Source: UBA11740 sp035635855
GTDB lineage: Bacteria; Acidobacteriota; Blastocatellia; Pyrinomonadales; Pyrinomonadaceae
Assembly: GCA_035635855.1 (NCBI GenBank)
Contig: DASQAF010000015.1
Span: 1 to 64,000 of the forward strand
DNA length: 64,000 nt
Direction of reading: 5' to 3'
Below, one piece after another: positions 26,123-34,965 of this stretch. The stretch's first letter is position 1, and each line of letters begins with the position of its first letter. A program made the translations under genes and the position numbers. The notes below the pieces were generated by a model. That model was not told the origin of the DNA. It worked only from the letters and a program-made list of their open reading frames with translations, and did not search any database.

Positions 26123-26214
26123 ATCTTTGGTTTTTGGTCTTTGATCTTTGGGCCTTTGAGCTGGATCATCGATCTCTCATCAACAAGCAGGCAAAGATCA
26201 AAGTCCAAAGATCC
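26123..26214. repeat. TTTGATC-word inverted repeat
   Basis: ATCTTTGGTTTTTGGTCTTT then GATCTTTGGG on the left; GCAAAGATCAAAGTCCAAAG then ATCC on the right. The arms are separated by about 40 nt. It fills the gap between ndk and the DUF4190 gene and is of the same heptad-word class as the other A/T-biased repeats. Confidence 0.68.
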
Positions 26215-26224
26215 GATTGGTCCG

Positions 26225-26653
26225 CTAAACAATCTCCAGCCTACTAAAAAAATATGCAATCTCGATCGCGGCGTTTTCGTCTGAGTCCGATCCGTGCGTC
26301 GCGTTCTCTCCGACAGAACCGCCGAACGCTTTTCGAATCGTGCCCTCTTCCGCTTTAGCCGGATCGGTTGCGCCCATTAGATCACGCCAGGCCCTGACTG
26401 CGCCACCTTTTTCCAACACCATCACCACGCATGGCGCGCTGGACATGAATTCCGTCAGGCCTTCGTAGAAGGGTTTGCCGCGATGCACGTCATAGAAACC
26501 TTCGGCTTGTGTGCGCGTCATGTGAATCATTTTCATGGCGCCAATGCGAAAGCCGCCGCCAATAATCCGATCGATTATTCTTCCTGTGTGACCCGCGCGT
26601 ACAGCGTCGGGCTTGATGATTGCAAAGGTTTGATTACCTGCTTGTTCTGCCAT
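26225..26653 (-). CDS. ndk: Nucleoside diphosphate kinase
   Basis: Transfers the gamma phosphate of ATP to NDPs through a phosphohistidine. It is 142 residues, the standard length. The start QTFAIIKPDAVRAGHTGRII is the canonical family opening. The active-site histidine is in NATHGSDSDENA. The ribosome site AGGGAGA precedes the ATG. In many bacteria ndk lies near sucCD, and sucD is 0.8 kb upstream here on the same strand, with a knuckle/PAN gene between. Confidence 0.95.
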   Translation of the reverse strand: MAEQAGNQTFAIIKPDAVRAGHTGRIIDRIIGGGFRIGAMKMIHMTRTQAEGFYDVHRGKPFYEGLTEFMSSAPCVVMVLEKGGAVRAWRDLMGATDPAKAEEGTIRKAFGGSVGENATHGSDSDENAAIEIAYFFSRLEIV

Positions 26654-26706
26654 CTGTCTCCCTTGATGCTCGAGTGTGAATTACTTGTCCAACAGGATCA
26701 CAGCTC

Positions 26707-27447
26707 TCAATTCTTAACCGCCGATATGCAGCACGAGTGCGGTACTCGATCCGTGACAGCAGACATCAAATAACACATCCCCGGGTCGCTCGGATTATAC
26801 GCTCCCGGCCTGATCCACGTCAGGCCCTTGCAGTTTGCGTTTCCGGCGCAGTCCGCCTGGCACAGCGCGAAGCTCGTCCGCTGATAGTAGGTAATTCGAG
26901 ACCCGTTAAAGCTGATGTTGTTAAGCACCGCGAACATAGTTTTCGGACGCGACGGTGTGGGTGTGGGACGGTCCGGCGTCGCAGACGGTCTCTCAATAGG
27001 CGTAGGAGATTTCTTTACTTCGCTCGTTGGCGCCGGCGAAGGAGTGATCCGGACACTGGGTACGGGCGTCGGAGCCGGATACTTGCCGCTCGTGTCACCG
27101 GCGGATCCACGCGTCATGATCCACGCTATGAGAACACCGGAAGCGCCAAGGACCAGGACGATCGCAAACACCCACGGCAACGGGCTTCTTCGCGGTTCGC
27201 CGCGGGCGCCGTCTGCGCTGACGTGCGGCGGCGCCATCTGAAATTGTTCCGGACGAGACGTAATTGTCGACTGCGCAGTTGGAGGAGTTGGGCGAGGACT
27301 AGCCACAGTCGGGGCAGGAGTTGGCAGATTCCATGTGGCATTCGAATCGAGTGCGCCCCGTTCTTGCTCCAGTCTCGCTCCGTCGTCGAGACAAAAGACC
27401 AGCGACTCGTCTTCGTAAGTTTTACGACAAGAGGGACAGGTCTTCAT
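26707..27447 (-). CDS. Knuckle-membrane protein with C-terminal PAN/apple-like domain
   Basis: A 246-residue protein. The knuckle MKTCPSCRKTYEDESLVFC plus LDDGARL is at the N-terminus. After a Pro/Thr linker comes one membrane helix at about residues 92-113 (VFAIVLVLGASGVLIAWIM), then a Pro/Thr/Ser linker of about 45 residues. Residues about 165-246 resemble a PAN domain: a strand NISFNGSRITYY, then CQADCAGNANCKGLTW, later CYLMSAV and CC near the end. PAN domains bind protein or carbohydrate, so this part should sit outside the membrane. It is the fourth knuckle gene in 3.3 kb. The ligand is unknown. Confidence 0.82.
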   Translation of the reverse strand: MKTCPSCRKTYEDESLVFCLDDGARLEQERGALDSNATWNLPTPAPTVASPRPTPPTAQSTITSRPEQFQMAPPHVSADGARGEPRRSPLPWVFAIVLVLGASGVLIAWIMTRGSAGDTSGKYPAPTPVPSVRITPSPAPTSEVKKSPTPIERPSATPDRPTPTPSRPKTMFAVLNNISFNGSRITYYQRTSFALCQADCAGNANCKGLTWIRPGAYNPSDPGMCYLMSAVTDRVPHSCCISAVKN

Positions 27448-27496
27448 TGATGTTCTGATGCTGATTCGACCAGGAACTCGGTGGTCATCGGCAAGC

Positions 27497-28366
27497 TCAC
27501 GCCAGCGCTTCTTTCATCGCCGATCCGATATCCGCCGGCGACTTCACCACATGGATGCCGGCCGCGGACAACGCCGCCATCTTTTCTGCCGCAGTCCCCT
27601 TGCCGCCGGCGATGATCGCGCCCGCGTGTCCCATACGCCGTCCTGGCGGTGCGGTTTGTCCGGCAATGAATGCGACGATTGGTTTCGTGACATGGGCTTT
27701 GGCAAACGCGGCGGCCTCTTCTTCAGCAGTGCCGCCGATCTCGCCAATCATCACGATGCCATCTGTCTCACTATCTTCTTGAAATAACCTAAGCGCATCG
27801 ACGTGGGTCGTGCCCACGATCGGATCGCCACCGATGCCGATCGCGGATGATTGGCCGAGACCTAACGAAGTTAGTTGTCCGACCGCTTCGTACGTCAGCG
27901 TCCCCGAACGCGAGACGACTCCGACTCGCCCTTCGCGATGAATGTGACCGGGCATAATACCGATCTTGCACTTACCAGGGCTGATAATGCCGGGACAGTT
28001 CGGCCCGATCAGCCGCGTTGATTTGTCGGATAAATATTCCTTGACTTTTACCATGTCGAGCGCGGGAATGCCTTCGGTGATGCATACCACCACGGGAATT
28101 CCGGCATCGGCGGCTTCCATAATCGCATCGGCGGCAAACGCCGGCGGCACGTAAATCACTGAAGCGTTTGCGCCGGCTTCTTTGACAGCGTCCGCGACCG
28201 TATTGAAAACGGGAATGCCTTCATGGATCGTGCCGCCTTTGCCCGGCGTCACTCCGCCAACGACGTTCGTTCCATACTCGACCATCTGCTTCGTATGAAA
28301 CGTGCCTTCTTTGCCGGTGATGCCCTGCACGATTAGGCGGGTAGATTTATCAACGAGAACGCTCAA
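27497..28366 (-). CDS. sucD: Succinyl-CoA synthetase alpha subunit
   Basis: With SucC converts succinyl-CoA to succinate while making ATP or GTP in the TCA cycle. It is 289 residues, the normal length, read from TTG at 28366 with AGGAAA upstream. The CoA-binding Rossmann motif is in VQGITGKEGTFHTKQM. The phosphohistidine is in MGHAGAIIAGG. NCPGIISPGKCKIGIMPGH is also canonical. Unusually sucC is not adjacent: it lies 4.9 kb upstream at 33221-34381. Confidence 0.95.
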   Translation of the reverse strand: MSVLVDKSTRLIVQGITGKEGTFHTKQMVEYGTNVVGGVTPGKGGTIHEGIPVFNTVADAVKEAGANASVIYVPPAFAADAIMEAADAGIPVVVCITEGIPALDMVKVKEYLSDKSTRLIGPNCPGIISPGKCKIGIMPGHIHREGRVGVVSRSGTLTYEAVGQLTSLGLGQSSAIGIGGDPIVGTTHVDALRLFQEDSETDGIVMIGEIGGTAEEEAAAFAKAHVTKPIVAFIAGQTAPPGRRMGHAGAIIAGGKGTAAEKMAALSAAGIHVVKSPADIGSAMKEALA

Positions 28367-28691
28367 TGGAGTTTCCTGGAGTTAAAGAGTAACGAACGAA
28401 TGGCGGAGTATAACAATTGGTGAAGTAGGGAACAACAGCGCTCGCGATGTCGTGTCGCGATCATTAATATCCCAAGACCCGCGATGTGGAGCTCAAGCGA
28501 TCTGCTGGGAGCGCGGACGCCCCGTCCGCAGCGCGCCGCAGGCGCGAATGTCTTTTACCAGATTTAGAGTCCATTAATTCGTTCGCACTTTGCGCTTAGT
28601 GCGGAGGGGACGTCCGCGCTCCCAGCAAAATGGAACTCTTCAAACTAACGGCTCGCGTCTTCGCCGCTTCGCGGATGGAGCAAGCTCTCGT
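28367..28691. other. 325-bp intergenic region upstream of sucD
   Basis: Holds the paired REP-B element at 28504-28626. The 130 nt next to sucD should carry its promoter, but I cannot point to a clear box pair. Nothing else is seen. Confidence 0.55.
28504..28626. repeat. REP-B paired inverted repeat
   Basis: The left copy is GCTGGGAGCGCGGACG then CCCCGTCCGCA (28504-28530); the right copy is AGTGCGGAGGGGACGTCCGC then GCTCCCAGC (28598-28626). The outer 16 nt are perfect inverted repeats. About 65 nt separate them, including a small GC palindrome (GCGCGCCGCAGGCGCG). Single copies of the same unit lie inside genes at 37081 and 37902. Confidence 0.85.
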
Positions 28692-30083
28692 CTACACCAA
28701 CTCAAACTTTTCCCCGTACTGCGGCACTTCAATCGACCAACCAAACTGATCGCCTAGATGTCCGGCCATGGCATCGGCCGCTTCGGGTTCACCGTGAGTG
28801 ACGAACACCCATCGCGGCGGTGACGGCATGCCTTCCAGCCAGCGCAAGACTTCTTTCCAGTCCGCATGCGCTGAGAAGCCCCCGATCTTTTCAATCCGGC
28901 AGCGCACGGGAACCCATTGACCAAGGACCTTGACCTGCTTCTCGCCATCGGCGACGCGGCGACCGAGCGTTCCGGCAGCTTGATAACCGACAAAGACAAC
29001 AGTCGCCGTCTCATCGGGCAAGAGTCGCAGCGCGTGATGAAGAATGCGCCCTCCGCTCATCATCCCAGACGCGGCAACGATCACGCGCGCGTCTTTGAGA
29101 TCGTTCAGCCGCTTCGATTCCTCCCGCGTACTACACGCCAGCATCGAATGGGTGCGTAACGGAGTCGGATTAGTCTTAAGCGCATCGGCGTAATCCTGGT
29201 CCTGCTCTTCAGTCCGCCGCGCATAAGCCAGGGTGGCCGCGGCGGCCATGGGCGAGTCCAGACAGACGGGCAAAATCGGAATGCGCTTTTCATTTTCCAA
29301 TTCGCGAATCAGATAAAGAATTTCCTGTGCGCGACCGACGGCAAAGGCGGGAATCAACACGGCGCTGTTGTGTTCGGCCGCGTATTTTATGATTCGTTCC
29401 AGCGCGTCCTTCGGTTTCTCACTATCGTGCAGACGATTGCCATAGGTCGACTCAACGACCAGATAGTCGCAGGCGGGCGGCGCAACCGGATTCCGAATTA
29501 TTGGCTGGTCGTATTTGCCCAGATCACCGGAAAAAAGTACGCTGCGGCCTTGTTCGCCGTCAGTCCGCACCAGCACCTGGCTCGAGCCGAGGATGTGACC
29601 GGCAATGCGAAACTCGGCGGTAATACCCTTCGCGATATTAACGATTCTCCCGTCATTCGGGACCACCTGAATGAGTTTGAGTGCCTCGCGCGCATCGGCT
29701 TCGGTGTAAAGCGGCAAGGCCGGCGAATGCTTTGTGAGCTTGTGTCGGTTTCGATAATCGGCTTCTTCTTCCTGCAACCGCGCGGCGTCGGGCAATAGAA
29801 TCTTCAGTAAGTCAGCCGTGCCGCGTGAACAGAATACCGGGCCGCGAAAACCATGACGGACAAAACGCGGCAGATAGCCGGTATGATCGATGTGCGCATG
29901 GGTGATGATCACCGCGTTGACGGCGGCGGCCTTGAAAGGCGGCTCCTGCCAGTTGCGTTCGCGCAATTCACGCAGGCCCTGAAACAGACCACAGTCGATC
30001 AGCACGCGAGCGCGATCAGACTCGATCAAATACTTCGAGCCGGTGACGGTACCCGCCGCACCCCAGAATGAAAGTGATGGCAT
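28692..30083 (-). CDS. Metallo-beta-lactamase/beta-CASP RNA-processing exonuclease
   Basis: A 463-residue cytoplasmic nuclease of the CPSF-73/YsgB-like group. The zinc motif THAHIDHTGYLP is near residue 60. The beta-CASP and RNA-specificity parts follow: VVESTYGNRLHD, IPAFAVGRAQEIL, VIVAASGMMSGGRILHHALR, FVGYQAAGTLGRR and GGFSAHADW. All standard ligands are present. Such enzymes process RNA endo- or exonucleolytically; the exact substrate is not predictable. The gene lies between the two halves of sucCD, reading the same way. Confidence 0.92.
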   Translation of the reverse strand: MPSLSFWGAAGTVTGSKYLIESDRARVLIDCGLFQGLRELRERNWQEPPFKAAAVNAVIITHAHIDHTGYLPRFVRHGFRGPVFCSRGTADLLKILLPDAARLQEEEADYRNRHKLTKHSPALPLYTEADAREALKLIQVVPNDGRIVNIAKGITAEFRIAGHILGSSQVLVRTDGEQGRSVLFSGDLGKYDQPIIRNPVAPPACDYLVVESTYGNRLHDSEKPKDALERIIKYAAEHNSAVLIPAFAVGRAQEILYLIRELENEKRIPILPVCLDSPMAAAATLAYARRTEEQDQDYADALKTNPTPLRTHSMLACSTREESKRLNDLKDARVIVAASGMMSGGRILHHALRLLPDETATVVFVGYQAAGTLGRRVADGEKQVKVLGQWVPVRCRIEKIGGFSAHADWKEVLRWLEGMPSPPRWVFVTHGEPEAADAMAGHLGDQFGWSIEVPQYGEKFELV

Positions 30084-30416
30084 AGTCCCGATGTTAGCTA
30101 ATTATTTCTCGCGAAGGAAAGTAAGCGAAAGAATCAGACGTGTCGATTCTGCGGGCGGGCCCGTTAGGTTGGCGCAAGACCGACAATCCGGCGGTGTCTC
30201 AATTTCAATATTTCTCCCTGCGCAGTCTCCGCGTCCTCGGCGCTTCTGCGGTGAAGAATAGATCTAGAATACAATCCCCGCAGAGACGCCAAGCATGCAG
30301 AGAGGCGCAGAGGACCTCAAGTTACGACACCACCCGGGTTTCTTTGGACTTTTCAGATCACGCAGCAGTCGCTTATCATCCAGGGCGGAAAGTAGATCGG
30401 GAACAAAAGGAGTTCA
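30084..30416. other. 333-bp divergent intergenic region
   Basis: Separates the divergent beta-CASP and M48 genes. It contains the inverted repeat at 30217-30312. AAGGAG at about 30406 is the ribosome site for the M48 gene. No promoter is convincing. Confidence 0.5.
30217..30312. repeat. CTGCG/GCAGAG-word inverted repeat
   Basis: The left arm holds CTGCGCAGTCTCCGCGTCC and CGGCGCTTCTGCGG; the right arm holds CCGCAGAGACGCCAAGCATG and CAGAGAGGCGCAGAGG. They pair imperfectly and use the same words as 15585-15646. Confidence 0.62.
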
Positions 30417-31271
30417 ATGAAAAGATCCAACGCTCGCCTTAACAGCTTCGCCATAATTTTCTCTGCTCTGGTTTGCGCGATCGCCGCGCAGAGTCTGGGA
30501 TTTACCCAGCCACCAAACCATCGCGCACCGGACCGATCGCGTGACGTTGCCTTTGTCCAGTACGACGACCCTTACTCCGACTTTCGCAATGCACGTTATT
30601 CAAATACTGGGCTTTTGAACGAGCGCGATGAGGTTAAGCTCGGCACGCAACTTCACCGCGAAGTAACGAAGAAATATCGCTTGACGGACGTGGGCCTGGA
30701 TCGGGTGGAACGACTGGGACAACGTTGTGCGAGAGTCAGCTTGCGTCCAAACATGCTTTACAAATTCCACGTGATTCAAAGTCGCGAGATTAATGGATTC
30801 TCTCTGCCTGGCGGACACGTCTATATCACCACTGCGCTGCTGAGACTGGCGAATGATAACGAACTGGCATCCGTTCTGGCGCATGAAATCGGTCACATCG
30901 TTGCTCGCCACAGTTTGAAGACCTTGAAACAAAAGCAGGAGTACGATGACATTGCGCGTTCGTTGGGCGAGCTGACCGGCGTGGCCGGGGACCTGGCGCG
31001 CGATCTGGGCGTGGCGTTGGGCCAAATTGTCGCCGAGGGTTTTCTGACCGTGCACACCCGCGACGAAGAACGCGAAGCTGACTTTCTCGGCGTCCGCGGG
31101 ATGGCTCGCGCGGGATTCGATCCCCAGGGCATGGTAACTATGTTTCAGAAACTTCAGCGCATCGAAGAACGGGATGCGAGCCTGCTTGGCACGCTCTTTT
31201 CCGATCATCCCGATGCGCAGGAACGGATCGCGAATACGCGTTATGAGATTGGGCGGATGAGGAGAAGGTAA
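30417..31271 (+). CDS. Secreted M48 family zinc metalloprotease
   Basis: A 284-residue exported protease (signal peptide at residues 1-30, SALVCAIAAQSLG). The zinc motif HEIGH is at residues 156-160 (LAHEIGHIVARHSLK), with the third ligand in DEEREADFLGVRGMARAGF. The pattern matches the BepA/YfgC-like M48 group that handles misfolded outer-membrane or lipoprotein clients. There is no TPR domain after the protease, so it is shorter than BepA. The ribosome site is AGGAG. It is followed at once by a paired REP-A element. Confidence 0.9.
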   Translation: MKRSNARLNSFAIIFSALVCAIAAQSLGFTQPPNHRAPDRSRDVAFVQYDDPYSDFRNARYSNTGLLNERDEVKLGTQLHREVTKKYRLTDVGLDRVERLGQRCARVSLRPNMLYKFHVIQSREINGFSLPGGHVYITTALLRLANDNELASVLAHEIGHIVARHSLKTLKQKQEYDDIARSLGELTGVAGDLARDLGVALGQIVAEGFLTVHTRDEEREADFLGVRGMARAGFDPQGMVTMFQKLQRIEERDASLLGTLFSDHPDAQERIANTRYEIGRMRRR

Positions 31272-31285
31272 CAAGCAAGCGCGCG

Positions 31286-31410
31286 TGTCAGAAGCCCGAC
31301 CGTTAGGGAGGGCCCCATGTCTTGAGAATGCGCGGATGGGAAAACGGTAAGCCGCCACAGCGTCAAGCGAATTGCTTCCAGCCCTCCCTCACGGTCGGGT
31401 TTCTGACACT
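31286..31410. repeat. REP-A paired inverted repeat, overlapping a gene end
   Basis: The left copy starts GTGTCAGAAGCCCGACCG (31286) and continues TTAGGGAGGGCC; the right copy is GCCCTCCCTCACGGTCGGG then TTTCTGACACT (31381-31410). They are inverted, about 65 nt apart. The right copy overlaps the last seven codons of the MauE-like gene (stop at 31389). Confidence 0.85.
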
Positions 31411-31856
31411 CCCCTTATCCGCGGCGCCCCGAAAAACACAATCAACGTCGGAATCAGCAGGGCCAGATTTCGGACGGCCGTTTTGACGCCCAACTGGCTG
31501 CCGATAATCCTGCCAAAACAGCCACACTCAAGCGGCTCGCCGTGCAGAACGTAGACATAGTAAAGGGCAAATCCGCTGAAGCCTATTAGCAGGAGCGCCG
31601 CCAGCAGCGCACCTAGGCGCACTGTGCGAGGAACCAACAAAAAGATCGCAGTGGCAATCTCGGCGGCAATTACCGCGATCGCGACCGGCCATGGCCAGCG
31701 TTCATAGTTAAAGTGAGCTGAGCTGAGCAGTTCGGCGACATTGTGCACAAACGTTTTCAGGATCCAAAGTTTTGCGCCGGCAGTGAAGAGAAAGAGCGCC
31801 GCCAGGCCGAAGCGGCTAATGAGAGCTATGAACCGCAGCACAACGCGTGCTCTCAT
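31389..31856 (-). CDS. MauE/DoxX-like membrane protein
   Basis: A 155-residue protein with four predicted membrane helices (FIALISRFGLAALFLFTAGA, VAIAVIAAEIATAIFLLVP, LGALLAALLLIGFSGFALYY and ALLIPTLIVFFG). The loop LECGCFGRIIGS matches the CxCFG redox motif of MauE-type proteins, which are thought to support disulfide or cofactor maturation of periplasmic partners. The last residues, VSETRP and the stop, are encoded by a REP-A repeat. It has a 3-bp gap to the DUF2442 gene and lies at the end of a five-gene minus-strand run starting at sucC. Confidence 0.82.
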   Translation of the reverse strand: MRARVVLRFIALISRFGLAALFLFTAGAKLWILKTFVHNVAELLSSAHFNYERWPWPVAIAVIAAEIATAIFLLVPRTVRLGALLAALLLIGFSGFALYYVYVLHGEPLECGCFGRIIGSQLGVKTAVRNLALLIPTLIVFFGAPRIRGVSETRP

Positions 31857-31859
31857 AAC

Positions 31860-32114
31860 TTAGGCAACCTGCTTGATCTCTTTTCCAATCTCGTACAAGA
31901 ACTCAGGCGCAAAGTCCGCCCCGTTGGGCCATTCAACGGTTCCGGTCTCCGGGTTGACGGCCACTCGTTTGAAGTATTCAGGATCCTTCAAAGGCTCGAA
32001 GACCTCGCCGTGGAGTTCGCCGCTCAAGTCAACTCGCTTCACCACGCCGTCGCTGAATTCCAGACTTAACTCGAATGCACTCACATCGCGGAGTTCTGTC
32101 ACGTGCAAAAACAT
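31860..32114 (-). CDS. DUF2442 domain protein
   Basis: An 84-residue cytoplasmic protein. The pattern VTELRDVSAFELSLEFSDGV, then VDLSGEL and the late TVEWPNGADFAPEFLYE are characteristic of DUF2442. It sits 8 bp after a DUF4160 gene. The two families are commonly found side by side and are often suspected to be a toxin-antitoxin-like or regulatory pair, but activity is unproven. Confidence 0.9.
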   Translation of the reverse strand: MFLHVTELRDVSAFELSLEFSDGVVKRVDLSGELHGEVFEPLKDPEYFKRVAVNPETGTVEWPNGADFAPEFLYEIGKEIKQVA

Positions 32115-32122
32115 ATTGTTAC

Positions 32123-32380
32123 CTAGGTTAGTGGTGGAACCTGCTGCAATGACCTTCTCGCTCGCGCCCGATTCCAGTTATTCATAAGCTCCTGCTGGTA
32201 CTTCTCCGACCACTCCAAAACCATGCGTAATGCCTGCCGAGACATCCTGCCTTGCACCAGACCGGTTTCGATTTCCACCGTCACTTCATCCTCGTTATAC
32301 CGAGCGTGAAAGTGTGGAGGAAGATGATCATTGTAATTCATGAAGATGATAATTCCGAAGAAGCGGCTAATGGTCGGCAT
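32123..32380 (-). CDS. DUF4160 domain protein
   Basis: An 85-residue protein with the family core MPTISRFFGIIIFMNYNDHL followed by PPHFHARYNEDEVTVEI. The HxPPHFHA-like His cluster (HLPPHFHARY) is its hallmark and could bind metal or act in catalysis. It is encoded just upstream of the DUF2442 gene as a putative pair. It has a 19-bp gap to the preceding membrane protein. Confidence 0.9.
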   Translation of the reverse strand: MPTISRFFGIIIFMNYNDHLPPHFHARYNEDEVTVEIETGLVQGRMSRQALRMVLEWSEKYQQELMNNWNRARARRSLQQVPPLT

Positions 32381-32399
32381 TGTTTTAATTTGGGCTGCT

Positions 32400-33218
32400 T
32401 TATTGTGCTGGTTCTATGTAGGTATCGGATAGTCGGTCCTTAAAACGCCTTCTCTGGTGATCAAAACTGGCGTCATAGGGCAATCTCCACAACTGCCTTT
32501 GAAAATCCCTGTACCTTATTTCCCCAAGAGCGAAGAAGGTTATTGTTCCACCATTGATCGCTTTGCGATCCTCGTCTGTAACAGGTTTCTCAAAAACAAC
32601 CTCTATCTGTTTTCTCGTTCCCGCCGGTATTATTACTTCACGCTTATCGAATCGCTCAAGCCGCGGGATATCGTCGGGCATTTCGGAGGCTATGACCGCC
32701 TGCCCTGCACACTCCAATCCCCAAGAGGGGGTTCGCCCGCCGTTAAAGAGCGTTATCGTAACAGCCCAATTATCTCCGACATGTGTCGGGGTGAGCTGCA
32801 TATCTTCAATCACAAGGTAGGCGCGTTCGCCTGCGGAAAGAGCCTCTTGCGCGGTCTTGGCGTTATCCTCCGCAGCTTTAACCGCTCGTTCGTTTTGGAC
32901 GACAAGATTGCGAGTCTCCACAAGGGATTCGCGCATTACACTTTCCTGCCTTTCTATTACCTCCCACTGCCTACGGTAGATGTAGGCTTGAACAGCAATC
33001 ACCGTCAATACCAGGAGGCTCAGCGCGTTTAGTGTGAAAAACTTAACGCGCTCGGTCAGGCTGGGGAGGAAAATGCTAAGGAACAGCAAGGTCGCGAGCA
33101 AAACCCCTCCAGCAATACAAATCCACCAAAGCCCAGCGTGAGAGGTGCGGTCGTCCTTCTTATCGGCCTTGCCGGGATCGTTGTTGGTCTTTTCATTCTC
33201 CGGCATACAATCATCCAT
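32400..33218 (-). CDS. Membrane protein with two helices and a coiled coil, unknown family
   Basis: A 272-residue protein starting 2 bp after the sucC stop; Met5 (MPENEK) is an equally good start. Residues 1-28 are polar, 30-52 and 58-82 are membrane helices (LWWICIAGGVLLATLLFLSI, ALSLLVLTVIAVQAYIYRR), 85-125 form a coiled coil (VIERQESVMRESLVETRNLV) and the rest is a beta-rich domain with the motif AYLVIEDMQLTPTHVGDNW. Similar two-helix, coiled-coil and beta proteins are common in bacteria with no known role. It is likely co-transcribed with sucC and with the DUF4160/DUF2442 pair. Confidence 0.75.
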   Translation of the reverse strand: MDDCMPENEKTNNDPGKADKKDDRTSHAGLWWICIAGGVLLATLLFLSIFLPSLTERVKFFTLNALSLLVLTVIAVQAYIYRRQWEVIERQESVMRESLVETRNLVVQNERAVKAAEDNAKTAQEALSAGERAYLVIEDMQLTPTHVGDNWAVTITLFNGGRTPSWGLECAGQAVIASEMPDDIPRLERFDKREVIIPAGTRKQIEVVFEKPVTDEDRKAINGGTITFFALGEIRYRDFQRQLWRLPYDASFDHQRRRFKDRLSDTYIEPAQ

Positions 33219-33220
33219 TC

Positions 33221-34381
<1,161 letters not shown>

Positions 34382-34515
34382 CTCATCATGATTGACGAAC
34401 GCGAATTGATCTTACTTAGAGCGGAAACGAGTTTAGCCAGCAAACGCAGTCACGGCAAGCGGGCATCTTTAAGTCAATCAGTACGCTTGCCGGTTTTCCA
34501 CTAAGGAGACACCCT

Positions 34516-34959
34516 ATGAGCGATGTCACGGTAACTTCCCTCGCCAATCTGCGAAACGAAGTCCGTTACGGCGCCGGGCACGTTCTGATCACCGACGAAC
34601 CGGTCGCAGTGGGTGGCGAAGATGCCGGGCCTGATCCTTACACGCTCTTGCTCGCTGCACTGGGAAGCTGCATCTCAATGACGACGGTGCTTTATGCCCG
34701 GCGCAAAGGCTGGCCAGTCGAACGTGTTACCGTCCGTTTGCGGCAACAGAGAATTCACGGCAAAGATTGTCAGGAATGTGAACAGAAGACTGAAGCGTTC
34801 GTCCACCGCGTCGAGCGAAGTGTGAGCTTTGAAGGCGCCTTGACCGAAGAGCAACTCGTCCGCCTGCAGGAGATCGCGCACAAATGCCCGGTGCATAAGA
34901 CACTCACCTCGCCAATTATTGTCACCGAGATGAAAGATGAATCCATGGGAGGCATCTAG
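34516..34959 (+). CDS. OsmC family protein
   Basis: A 147-residue peroxide-reducing protein of the OsmC/Ohr superfamily. The two redox cysteines are in AALGSCISMTT and HKCPVHKTL. The length and single-domain form fit the YhfA-like subgroup. A good ribosome site (AAGGAG) precedes the ATG. It is the first gene of a three-gene operon with the CAP and GH47 genes (gaps of 6 and 1 bp). Confidence 0.92.
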   Translation: MSDVTVTSLANLRNEVRYGAGHVLITDEPVAVGGEDAGPDPYTLLLAALGSCISMTTVLYARRKGWPVERVTVRLRQQRIHGKDCQECEQKTEAFVHRVERSVSFEGALTEEQLVRLQEIAHKCPVHKTLTSPIIVTEMKDESMGGI

Positions 34960-34965
34960 GTTGCC

